64,000 nucleotides of DNA. Source: Bremia lactucae (taxonomy: Eukaryota > Oomycota > Peronosporomycetes > Peronosporales > Peronosporaceae). The stretch spans positions 3,994,395 through 4,058,394 of the forward strand of contig NC_090612.1 of the NCBI RefSeq assembly GCF_004359215.1. The letters run 5' to 3'. Both the position numbers and the translations under genes were made by a program. Of the stretch, positions 42,545-52,034 are shown piece after piece (the first letter of the stretch is position 1; each line of letters opens with the position of its first letter). Below the pieces are notes generated by a model, which was not told where the DNA came from, made no database searches, and worked only from the letters and a program-made list of their open reading frames with translations.

Positions 42545-44560
42545 ATGGCAAAGTCCGCACCCGATTCGACTAATAACCCGCAGACCGATGTTCCTCGAGT
42601 CCCTCGCAGCGAGGCCGTCACGGCATCTTCGTTACCACCAGAAGCTAAGCGCAAGAAAGTGGCTCGAACCGCATTAACATTACGCGAAAAAGCCATCGTC
42701 AAGAGCTTCTGTGAGCAGAAGTTGACAGTGTGTAAAGCTCGAGGAGAGCCCTTGCCTTCGCAGGAGACTTTGCGACAGGAAGTGGCACTTCAGTTTGGTA
42801 TGTCCTGTGGTCGATCTACGCTTTCAAAGATCATAGCAATGGACTGGAAACTTCTTCGTGGGAGCCACGAGGGTGGCGAAGCACCTCGAAACTCGAATAT
42901 GAAGCGACGACGTCGTCCGCTGTTTCCGGCATTTGAAGCGGATTTACTTAATTTTATTCTTGCTCATGTCGATGAAAGCCATGAGAGTGCGTTTGGAAGC
43001 GATATCGTGATTAGTATTGACAATACTAAAACGGTATCGACGGAGGAGGACACTTTGTCGAGAAGTGAGCACAAAAGACCTTTATCAGAGGCTTTGATTC
43101 TAGAAGAAGCCCAACGATTGAAACAAGTGCACAGTATATCGAATGAAATGCTTGTGCTTTCAGTGGGATGGTTGGCACGTTTTAAGCATCGACATTGTAT
43201 TCGTTTGCGCAAACCTGGACGAGTGGCAAACAAAAGTACGACTTTGTTTCCGCAACAAGCAAATAGTCATGGATTGATCAATTCGTGGCCCCCGGGGCTT
43301 CTGTCGGCTCCTATGTTGCCATCAATGGATCCATTAATCTCTCAAGACCCATTAATCATGACTCCAGAGGGGGAGCACGAAGTTTCTTTGCCGACATCGA
43401 GTCAACAGAGCAATTCTGTAGAACCAATAGCGGATCGAAAGTGCTCATTTGTTTCAATAGAAAGGCCTTTATGCTCGGCGCAATGGATACGAGAAACGCT
43501 GTCGAAATACTCGTCAAAAACTGATGCATTACTGCAACAGATCCCACAGACCATTCGTGAGTTGGCCTACCCATGCCAGGAATACGATGGTATTATTGAA
43601 GCAATTGGTGGGCTTAAAGTAGCGGTTCTAGGACGTGGCAGCGTTGTTGACGCATTTCTTCTTGCGAAAGCGGTTGGACCGCGAGGATCGGTGACGTGTG
43701 TGGAGGTCAATTCTTCCAATGTTTACATAGCGGAACAGATGGCGGAAGATATTTGTCTTGGTACATTGGGACTACCTGGAGTGAATTTGAAGATTTATCA
43801 AGTCGGAAATGACGACACACATGACGCTTTATCGTCTGTAGAAAGTGATGAATTTAAAAGCTTTTGCGGTCAGATTGACGTCGTTGTTTGCAATTGGTCG
43901 ATGCAAGCGTCGGATTCTCCTGTCAGTAATGATGTGATGCTTACGATGGCATCAAGTCTCTTAAAGATTGGAGGTGAGCTACGCGTGACAACTTGGGTCA
44001 ATTCTCGACGATTGTCAATGTCTGAATGCGAAAAGATTCGTTTAAAAATGAATACAAGACAAGAGAGTGGAAATGCAACAAGTACGCTTGAGAAAACAAG
44101 ACACTCGCAACAAGATCTTTTACTCAATGCACCTTACGTAGGTGATATGCAACGACTATTTTGGCCACTGAGTGAAGATGTAGAAGTGCGTCTTCAAAGC
44201 TGCAGCAACGAAATTGCAGCAGCAATTGATGGCGCTTTGGATTCGTTAATTTCATCCCTAACTTGGGCTTGTGACATTAAATTGCGTCGAATGACATTTC
44301 GTGTTTTTCGACTCGAGGAAATTGAGAAACCTCCCGAGTACTACGGACAAAGTGCGATTTTCCATGGGTTTGACGACGAAGAAGATCTTAAAACATTTCA
44401 GCTTGATGATGCATGGCATTTTCAAAAAGGGGTACGCTTGTCGATCGATGGCAATACTGCGCAGATATTGCAGACTACTTGGATGCAAAAATACTTTACT
44501 GTAACCGGTAATCGATCAACGCACTATGGTTCATTCGCTTCCAAAGCTTTGCCTTTATAA
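42545..44560 (+). CDS. Fusion of CENP-B/Tc5-type DNA-binding helix-turn-helix domains with an arsenite-methyltransferase-like domain
   Basis: One uninterrupted ORF, 671 aa. Residues about 40-105 look like a psq/CENP-B N-terminal HTH (LTLREKAIVKSFCEQKL, LRQEVALQFGM, RSTLSKIIAM). Residues about 123-225 fit the Tc5-transposase/CENP-B second HTH (PLFPAFEADLLNFILAHVDE, PLSEALILEEAQRL, GWLARFKHRHCIRLR). After a Ser/Pro linker, residues about 315-665 align with ArsM/AS3MT: GGLKVAVLGRGSVVDAFLLA, AVGPRGSVTCVEVN (SAM site, with LGRGS for the usual LGSG), DVVVCNWSMQ (where AS3MT has SNCV), MTFRVFRLEE and the C-terminal YYGQSAIFHGF, LDDAWHFQKG, DGNTAQILQTTWMQKYFTVT, GNRSTHYG. The catalytic Cys pair seems absent, so a SAM- or metalloid-sensing DNA-binding protein, or a dead enzyme, is possible. 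The function is inferred. Confidence 0.8.
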   Translation: MAKSAPDSTNNPQTDVPRVPRSEAVTASSLPPEAKRKKVARTALTLREKAIVKSFCEQKLTVCKARGEPLPSQETLRQEVALQFGMSCGRSTLSKIIAMDWKLLRGSHEGGEAPRNSNMKRRRRPLFPAFEADLLNFILAHVDESHESAFGSDIVISIDNTKTVSTEEDTLSRSEHKRPLSEALILEEAQRLKQVHSISNEMLVLSVGWLARFKHRHCIRLRKPGRVANKSTTLFPQQANSHGLINSWPPGLLSAPMLPSMDPLISQDPLIMTPEGEHEVSLPTSSQQSNSVEPIADRKCSFVSIERPLCSAQWIRETLSKYSSKTDALLQQIPQTIRELAYPCQEYDGIIEAIGGLKVAVLGRGSVVDAFLLAKAVGPRGSVTCVEVNSSNVYIAEQMAEDICLGTLGLPGVNLKIYQVGNDDTHDALSSVESDEFKSFCGQIDVVVCNWSMQASDSPVSNDVMLTMASSLLKIGGELRVTTWVNSRRLSMSECEKIRLKMNTRQESGNATSTLEKTRHSQQDLLLNAPYVGDMQRLFWPLSEDVEVRLQSCSNEIAAAIDGALDSLISSLTWACDIKLRRMTFRVFRLEEIEKPPEYYGQSAIFHGFDDEEDLKTFQLDDAWHFQKGVRLSIDGNTAQILQTTWMQKYFTVTGNRSTHYGSFASKALPL

Positions 44561-44817
44561 GCTCCAAGAAGTGCACAAGTATGCGGAGTTTAAACAAAGG
44601 GGTGCTTTCGTCGAGATTTCAAAACTTTGGTCGGTGATAATTTGCTGGTACGATTTTGTAAAATTGGGCCAATGTAATGACAATTTCAGTTTTGACCGTG
44701 AGATCTTATAAACTACTCTTTGTCATCATTTATTGCCAAAAGCACTACTATGTAAGATGATGAGATTAAAAATGTTTATTCAAGGAATTAATTCAGTGGT
44801 CAGTCTTTTTGAATTCG

Positions 44818-47800
44818 ATGCATAACTTGGTGTTACTACAGCGTCGCATATGGGCGCTCGAGGCATCAAGCGCCTCTTTTGACCAGTGTGTTGCATCTGC
44901 ATCAATATCAGGCGATGATCATGTGTTTTTCTTGCGTTGCAGCGGCTGCATCGAGTCGCTCCATCTTGACGAAGAAGACGTGCAGTGTCAAAGCAAAGAC
45001 TTGGCCTTTAAATTGGATCTACGCCAGTGCATCGAGCTCAACGACACTGTTGGTCATTCCTGGAAATGGATGAATTATGTTGCTGAATTAGGAGCGCTTG
45101 TATGTGCTTCAACTCGTGGCGCACTCGTTTCTGTGGATCTCGACACGATGGAAGGGGAAGAAGTTGGTTGTGTGGATAGCGGATTGCGTGCAGTAGCGTG
45201 GAGTGACAATCAAGAGGTCGTGGCACTGATTACAGGTGCTGGGTCCTTACTTGTAATGGGCAACGATTGGAAAATACTCTATGAGGTAGAGATTAATGCT
45301 TTTTTGCCATCGGGATCAGAGCTCTGGGTCTGTGAACCATACGACAACAAGTGGCTCTGTGAATTATGTTGGCGTGACGATAGTGCGTTTGTGGCTTTAA
45401 ATATTGCTACTAATATACAGGGAGAGGATCGAATGGAGCAGAAACTAATGACTTTTACGGCACAGCTCGAGTTCCACGCGCTTGGAAGACATGAAGATGG
45501 ACGCGCTTTATCAACACTTGGAAAAGCGCTGGATTGGAGTCAACGTCTTGCATTAATTGCAAGTAGCGAAGTGAGAAAAGGGCGATGGCATGTGGTGTTT
45601 TTCGAGGCCAATGGGTTACGGCATGGAGAGTTTAGTACTCCTGCTTCCTACTGTTCTCCAGAGTACGAAGTGGGAGTTGTCCGATGGAATTCATCGTCAG
45701 ATATCCTCGCAGTGAGTTTACACGGATCAGAAAACGGAGACGATTCGAGTCGATTGTCTAAGATTCAGCTCTGGTCGCGGAATAATTATCACTGGTTTTT
45801 AAAACAGGAGCTGACACTCAAGAGTAACGACGGGCTCGTTTCTTTAGCATGGGATGAAGAAAAAAGTGGTCGATTGAATATTGTAGCGTGTTCATTCCGT
45901 ACTCAAGCGCTGACATTGTACGAATACGAATTTGCGTGGGATTGTTGCTGCTTGGAAGCTGAGCGATTGCAGTCGAGTGCGTTACGAGATGGTGAAGAAA
46001 CAGCGCTGTCACACTCGAGTGTAGCAGTAACGGCAGTTATTGATGGAGCTCAATTGCTGCTGACCCCACTGCATCAAGCAATTGTACCCCCGCCGTTTGC
46101 TTTACACGAAACCACGTTTGATGCAGCGATTAATTCGGTCGCATTTGATGCCCAGGGAAGCGTGTTACTCGTACTGCTTGCTACTGGAGACGTTATTTTG
46201 GTTAACCAGTACCTCGTATCCGACGCAAGTGCTTCATTTGCAGGTCTTCCACCTGCAATCAAGACTTCAGCTCATACTCGTCATGTCGACGCGTTAATGC
46301 AAAAAGTGCCAGTAAAGTTGCTTGGTAATATGACGGAAGATCCATTTTGTACGCTTTCCAGTATCCTTTGGATTCATTTTGATGCTGTGTCCGGTCGACT
46401 TGATTTTGCTGGAAAGACTGGCAGGCGAGATCATCTTGTGCTTTGTACATCAAGGGGTTCTACTACAATAACCGATGATGAAATTGTTGTCTCGGTTCGT
46501 TTAATTGAGCTCTTTGGTGTCCGACGAGCGTGTGAGGTGCTGTGGATCCACGACGAGGCTGGTGAAACGATCGCCGACAAGACATTCACTAAGGTTGCAA
46601 TACAGACTCACAGCGGGGCCATGTACACGTTAAATGTGTTCACAGATGATGAAGTGGTGCCGATTCGAGAAGGCCCGAAACTTCCAACGTTTTCTCATAT
46701 GACGGTGCTCGCAAGTTTGTCTACAACAAGTTCCACTGATGGCAGTATCCTAGTAATTGGCCATGAAAGATCTAGTGCGCGGCTATACGTGAACAATCAA
46801 GTGCTGGCGTCGGCGTGTACGTCATTCAAGTATTCTCTTCCATCGTCTGTGCTTTTATTTACGACACAAGGACGAGAGTCTCGACTTTGTATCGCCTCTT
46901 TGTCGAGTATTCAACGCGTTGTAAGTAGTCCAATGGCAATGATAAAGTTTGAATCGAGATCGATTGAGCGAGGGGCACTGCTTGTTGCAATAGTGAATTG
47001 TCGAGCCAGTGTCATTGTCGAGATGCCGCGTGGTAATCTCGAGTGTATGTCTCCACGTGTACTGGTCTTAGCGCTGGTTATTCAGCACATTCAAGCTCGA
47101 GAATATGTCATGGCCTTAGAAATATGTCGTCGCCATCGACTTGATTTAAATCTTCTTGTTGACTTTAATCCTCAAGGTTTTCTTGAAATGGTATCACAAC
47201 GTCTTGTTCATTCTTTGCTCGTTACACGACCCGCAACTGTAACCAGTGATCGACTGTGTCTATTCATTACGAACCTTCATGTTGTTGACGTGTGGACTAC
47301 TAAATATGCTGCAACAATGGATTCTTTTGCCGTGGAACACTCGTCTACCACGGAAAACAAACTTAAAAGTGCGATTGGTGATGCAAAAGTGAACACTGTG
47401 TGTCAAGAAGTCATGCGTGTTATCCAAGACGTGACACGGGATGGAAACGATCCCGAAGCAGCGTTATTGCTGCCTTATATTACAAGCGCTGTGAAGCAAT
47501 CACCTCCACGCTTTGACGAAGCACTTGGTCCAATTCAATTACTACTCAGCCAGGCAAAAGATGCGAATTCTCCACTTCAGAAACAATATCAAAGTAGAGC
47601 AACGCGAGCGATCAAGCATTTAATCATGTTGACAAATGTAGACACTCTGTACTCGGAAGCGCTGGGATTGTATGATTTGGATCTCGTACAAAGTGTGGCA
47701 ACTCATTCTCAACGAGATCCCAAGGAATATGTTCCATTTCTTGACCACGTCGCGTCCTTGTCAAGTACTTTGTGGCGAAAATACACCATTGACGTTCATC

Positions 47801-49086
47801 TTAAACGTTATCCACAAGCACTGGATCACATCGCTGCACTTTTAGAGGAAACGAAAGCACATGACGAAGCAAAACGAAGCCAATTGCACCAAATGGCTTT
47901 ATCTTTAATTCAACAAGGTGAGCTCTACGACCAAGCGATGACAAGATTCTTTAACACTCCACGGGATACGGATCGTGTGTTTCGACAAACCATTCTGAGA
48001 CTTAAAGGTGAATACCTTCATGTTCACAAGCAATATGAAGCGGCGGGTTATGTCTTTTTAGTAGCAGAAGACAAGGAGAAAGCACGACGGTCATTTCTTG
48101 CTGCTCGCAAGTGGCAAATGGCTTTCGCACTCTGTGGCCGTGATCAAGAAAGCCGCGACGAAATCCGTCGAGAAGCATACGTGCTTGCGCAAGAAATGCT
48201 GTCTAATGATCAGCCGCAACGTGATCATACAAAAGACTTGATTCTAGCTGTCTCGCGAATATATATTGAATACTGCAATGATATCAACGAAGCCATTGCG
48301 TTGCTTGTGGTGCATCATGAATGGACGGAGGCGTTGCGTTTGAGTTACTTGCATCAACGAAACGACTTGATTGAAAGTGATATCGAACCTGGTGTTTTGC
48401 AATGTTTTGACGATGTTTTGGACGAGTTGGAAGTCAAGGAACGAGAGTATTGCAAGTATTGGAAGCGGTATAGTACCATTCGTGAGCAAAAACGGCTCTT
48501 TAAACTCCATGGAATCGACGGAAGTCGATGGGAATTCGACAAGAACCAAGGACGTGATAAAACGGAGGCTGGTAGCATTCATTCGGGTGTATCAAGCGCT
48601 CTTGACAGTGCGCTTTCGTATGCTTCGGCTAGTTCGGTGGGGAGTCACAATAGCGCTGCTAGTATTGGGAATTTTGCCATGCAGTCGCTTTCGATGGCCA
48701 CTGCGAGTCACTTTTACGCGACGCATGCGCTTGGTGATGCGTGTAAGAATGCGGGGTTAAATGCCAAGCGTGGACGGAGAGAACGACGGAAGCGAATGAA
48801 AGAGGGAAGTGCGGAAGAAGAAGCGTATGTGGCGCAACAGTTGCTGGAATTGCGACCAAATGAAGCACTTGTTCGAGAAGTGACTGGATTACTTGAGATA
48901 TTGGTCGTGTTGGGATACGTGCCACGTGCACAAAAATTACAGACACAACTTGCGCGTTTTGAACACTTTGTGGCTGAAAATCAAGGCCTGGAACGGGATT
49001 ATTCACGAGATATGGATGCTAAGAATGGTGACGCATTGGAGTCTCGCATGTATTCGCCGTGGCGATTGGAAGCATTGCAGGATTAA
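44818..49086 (+). CDS. ELP1: Elongator complex protein 1 (ELP1/IKAP)
   Basis: Scaffold subunit of Elongator, the cytosolic complex that makes 5-carbonylmethyl modifications on wobble uridine of tRNAs. Intronless, 1422 aa from ATG 44818; the frame is open nine bases further up but without ATG. The N-terminal half is two WD40 propellers: GLRAVAWSDNQEVVALITGA, ELCWRDDSAFVALN, WNSSSDILAVSLHG and LVSLAWDEEKSGRL. The C-terminal half is helical/TPR: AREYVMALEICRRHRLDLNL, LVDFNPQGFLEMVSQRL, KYTIDVHLKRYPQALDHIAA, FLAARKWQMAFALCGRDQES and the basic tRNA-binding patch KRGRRERRKRMKEG near 1325, preceded by a Ser-rich loop (SALDSALSYASASSVGS). Length and order fit the family. It lies 257 bp downstream of the HTH/ArsM-like gene on the same strand. 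Confidence 0.95.
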   Translation: MHNLVLLQRRIWALEASSASFDQCVASASISGDDHVFFLRCSGCIESLHLDEEDVQCQSKDLAFKLDLRQCIELNDTVGHSWKWMNYVAELGALVCASTRGALVSVDLDTMEGEEVGCVDSGLRAVAWSDNQEVVALITGAGSLLVMGNDWKILYEVEINAFLPSGSELWVCEPYDNKWLCELCWRDDSAFVALNIATNIQGEDRMEQKLMTFTAQLEFHALGRHEDGRALSTLGKALDWSQRLALIASSEVRKGRWHVVFFEANGLRHGEFSTPASYCSPEYEVGVVRWNSSSDILAVSLHGSENGDDSSRLSKIQLWSRNNYHWFLKQELTLKSNDGLVSLAWDEEKSGRLNIVACSFRTQALTLYEYEFAWDCCCLEAERLQSSALRDGEETALSHSSVAVTAVIDGAQLLLTPLHQAIVPPPFALHETTFDAAINSVAFDAQGSVLLVLLATGDVILVNQYLVSDASASFAGLPPAIKTSAHTRHVDALMQKVPVKLLGNMTEDPFCTLSSILWIHFDAVSGRLDFAGKTGRRDHLVLCTSRGSTTITDDEIVVSVRLIELFGVRRACEVLWIHDEAGETIADKTFTKVAIQTHSGAMYTLNVFTDDEVVPIREGPKLPTFSHMTVLASLSTTSSTDGSILVIGHERSSARLYVNNQVLASACTSFKYSLPSSVLLFTTQGRESRLCIASLSSIQRVVSSPMAMIKFESRSIERGALLVAIVNCRASVIVEMPRGNLECMSPRVLVLALVIQHIQAREYVMALEICRRHRLDLNLLVDFNPQGFLEMVSQRLVHSLLVTRPATVTSDRLCLFITNLHVVDVWTTKYAATMDSFAVEHSSTTENKLKSAIGDAKVNTVCQEVMRVIQDVTRDGNDPEAALLLPYITSAVKQSPPRFDEALGPIQLLLSQAKDANSPLQKQYQSRATRAIKHLIMLTNVDTLYSEALGLYDLDLVQSVATHSQRDPKEYVPFLDHVASLSSTLWRKYTIDVHLKRYPQALDHIAALLEETKAHDEAKRSQLHQMALSLIQQGELYDQAMTRFFNTPRDTDRVFRQTILRLKGEYLHVHKQYEAAGYVFLVAEDKEKARRSFLAARKWQMAFALCGRDQESRDEIRREAYVLAQEMLSNDQPQRDHTKDLILAVSRIYIEYCNDINEAIALLVVHHEWTEALRLSYLHQRNDLIESDIEPGVLQCFDDVLDELEVKEREYCKYWKRYSTIREQKRLFKLHGIDGSRWEFDKNQGRDKTEAGSIHSGVSSALDSALSYASASSVGSHNSAASIGNFAMQSLSMATASHFYATHALGDACKNAGLNAKRGRRERRKRMKEGSAEEEAYVAQQLLELRPNEALVREVTGLLEILVVLGYVPRAQKLQTQLARFEHFVAENQGLERDYSRDMDAKNGDALESRMYSPWRLEALQD

Positions 49087-49538
49087 TTGATCTGATCGAG
49101 GTGTAAGTGGTATGAAATGCATCCTTTGCGTGTTAAAAGGAGTCGGTGGACTATTCTGCAGCTTTAAGCGATGCGTTTTTTATCGGGTAGCTCTGCATTG
49201 CCTGGTAATTTAACGTAATTGCGCACAATAAATTGCTGATGATACAGCGCTCGTACGACCCTTATTGTGCTTATAGCCACTCGAGAGGGGATATTTATTT
49301 GTAAGCGAAAATTGCATCGTCCTAGGCAGTCTTAATGGTTTAATCTGATTGATTGCTCTTGCGTCCTTCTTGTCTTTGCTACACTGAAACTCTTGATGTG
49401 CGGTCCCACTTTATAAGCCAGGAAGCAAGATACGCGCATATGAATGTATGTCTAAGATCACAATATTTGAAGTAGTGAAATTTGGTTTGTTTTATATATT
49501 ATATTTATATACTTACAAATTTTTCTTGGATAGACATG
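49087..49538. other. Intergenic, ELP1 to tRNA-Ala
   Basis: About 450 bp, no ORF of note. TTTATATATTATATTTATAT sits 25-60 bp upstream of the tRNA gene, an AT-rich run typical of pol III upstream flanks. Confidence 0.55.
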
Positions 49539-49610
49539 GGGCGCGTAGCGCAGTGGTAGCGCGTCCGCTTTGCATGCGGAAGGCCCCGGGTTCAATCCCC
49601 GGCGCGTCCA
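49539..49610 (+). tRNA. tRNA-Ala (anticodon TGC)
   Basis: 72 nt folds as a full cloverleaf: acceptor GGGCGCG/CGCGTCC (one G-T pair), D stem GCGC/GCGC, anticodon stem TCCGC/GCGGA with loop TTTGCAT (anticodon TGC), T stem CCGGG/CCCGG with loop TTCAATC, discriminator A. The A box (TAGCGCAGTGGTAGC) and B box (GGTTCAATCCC) are present. No intron. CCA is not encoded, as expected in eukaryotes. TTTT at 49620-49623 is the likely pol III terminator. Confidence 0.97.
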
Positions 49611-50874
49611 AAACCTAACTTTTCGATTATATATCAAGAGAACCGCCGTAAATTATATTCGGAAATCGGTATAGCCAACACACCCTTATTATATAAATGC
49701 CTGTCTAATCTAATTATTTCCTCTGTATTGATAAGGGTTGTGATGGGTTTTACAAATATTTCCAAAGCATTTTCAAGTATTCTCAGCTTTTGGTAACTGG
49801 ACCAGATGATAAGATGCAGGCCTTTTGAGCTATCGAAGATAATAGGGTTCCCTGATATAAGTTAAGGCGTGTGACGATACTAAAAGGGGGGTCTCAAGAC
49901 GATTCTAAAGGAATCATTTTGCGGAAAGACTCATCCCAAGAAAATATTCATGTTTTCATTAATGTGTAATTTTTATTTAACGACAGTAAACAAACACGGT
50001 GTGGTGATACCGAAAGGTTTAGGTATGGCGAAGCCGGCTGTATAAACCATTTAAACTTCTAATTGAAAAAGAACCGTAGCCGCTTGCCATTATCACGCTA
50101 TGTGGGTTTAATCAGAAATTAATTTGATCGCTATAAATAATCCCTCTGGCGGATCTTTCTCCGCGATAATCCTTAATCTCGCGCCATGACTCCCTCGTTG
50201 CGCTTCATTTAATTGCTCAAATTTTCCTTTAATTTTTTTCTAATGTGAACACAGCCAACAAGCTGGCATTTGAGGCACCTGAATGCCAAACAGAGCGCAA
50301 TCTACGTGATGTTATTAAAGATCTGTATTGCTTTTTATTCGGAGGTGACGCCAGCGCAAGAGTTCTTACAACTGTTCTCAATTTAAAGCGTAGATGAAGG
50401 CTTCGCAAATGAAACGAGATGAGACCAAGCGCATGCTCGGTACAATTGAATCTGAGCACTTTTATCTTGCACCGTGGTGGTAGATCGATGAGGTAGGCCA
50501 CTCGCCCAATGGCTGAGAGACGGCGAAAACCGAGCAAATGCGGGCCAGCGCCTGAGATAAGACGACAAGCTGCTCAGCCGCACTAGAAACGGTGACACCA
50601 GATCAGATCCGCGCGTCGTCTTACACGGCGGCACACAACCATGCGTGATGCAAGAATGGAACCAGAGGTACCACTCACAAGTGTGTACCACATCAGCGCC
50701 AACAGAGGCTCACATGTGGCAGAGCTGTATTTAGGCATGAGGTCGGTATTTTTGGAATGCAGTCGAGCTTTTATGACTAAACCCGACTTCCGAAACGACA
50801 ATAAACGCGTTTTAGTTGATAAAATACTATTTATTGCTAAGTAGGACGCTAGACAGACCTGACCTTAGCAGCAC
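49611..50874. other. Unassigned DNA between tRNA-Ala and a copia fragment
   Basis: Mostly AT-rich to about 50230. Overlapping ORFs on both strands at 50229-50844 (60-102 codons) have no recognised domain. Given the copia gag remnant that starts at about 50875, part of 50400-50870 may be worn copia DNA. Confidence 0.4.
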
Positions 50875-51889
50875 TTGTACCTGAAGGCAGTAAGAGACGC
50901 ATGTGGCGTGATCTACCGAGGTTCTCGACACTATATATTGTACACTACGCTTCGTACGAGCTAGATACAATTCTCATGGCAAAGTCTGATGCCTACTAGG
51001 TCAAACATCCACGCAAAAGAGCTTGGGCATTTCGCACAATCGGTCGCGTTTAAAGCGCAAGCATCATACGTCTAACGGACGTCTACTGCGCGCCAGAGTT
51101 CGTACGCAACATTGTGGTATATGACAAACTCGAGCTCTTAGGCTACAGACTCGCAAAAAATAAGGGAGCAATCACATCGCTTAAGACTGGGCACGTCGAA
51201 TTCAATGTAGCAACAGAACCTCGTGCTTGTATGGAGGCGCAAATTGCAGACGTTGGCGTTGGCAGAGGCAGCACAGGAACGTTCATAGTGCGCACACAGC
51301 AAGCAGACGAAGAGCACTTGTTAAAGAGATACACGATCATCACATCGCTGCGTAATATACTTTGACCTCGAAGAAACGATGGCACGCACAGATATTAGGA
51401 AAGGGGAACCTCGTCAGCTCTACACTACAAGAGGAACCACCGCCGAATATGATCTTTGCAAGCACCTTCCACTGTTATTCTGAAAGATGCAGCTGAGTGT
51501 TCCCTACGAGCTCGAATGCCAAGCACACGTGTACTTACGAGTCAAGCGCCTCCGCAAAATCGTCGGTTTTCGCGACGTGCACTGTCTAATGCGACAACAG
51601 AAAGAATCTCTCGCCCAGCGAGCGCAGGTTGGGCAATACACAGCGACGAAGGGATCTCGCGTGCGTATTCAAAGGGAATTTTTTTGACGTAGCCCAGTTT
51701 GTAAAAATATTATATTGCTTGTCGATAGGCGTGCCACCCGCATCTAGCGCATTATATGGCACACGATACTACCTACTGTAGCAACAGCACTACAAGTGTA
51801 AGGCTGAAGACGCACGGAGAGGCTATGTGCAGTGTGAGGCTGAACGCTGGAGAAAGGCAATGCGCGTTGAGATGTTAGTGCCTTAATAC
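50875..51889 (+). pseudogene. Ty1/copia fragment with internal deletions
   Basis: Plus-strand pieces in copia order: gag end (KELGHFAQSVAFKAQAS near 51020-51075), pre-integrase (VYDKLELLGYRLAKNKGAIT, GHVEFNV), integrase tail (SLAQRAQVGQYTATKGSRVR near 51605-51670) and the start of RT (AEDARRGYVQCEAERWRKAM near 51800-51870). The integrase core is missing. The fragment ends abruptly at 51889, where the truncated LTR of the next copia begins. Confidence 0.75.
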
Positions 51890-52030
51890 AACGTGTCAGA
51901 AACTAATTAACTCCTATAACATAATTTAGGACAGGCTAATTAGTGATGCACAAGTAGGATTAAGATAATACAGATTAGTTTCCCATTTACTACTTCGTCA
52001 ATAAGCTACCTATTCTACACCAATTTAACA
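51890..52030 (+). repeat. copia-2 5' LTR, truncated
   Basis: 141 bp ending CCAATTTAACA. About 95% identical by eye to 56642-56781. The first about 151 bp of the LTR, where the promoter would lie, are missing. Confidence 0.88.
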
Positions 52031-52034
52031 GGTT

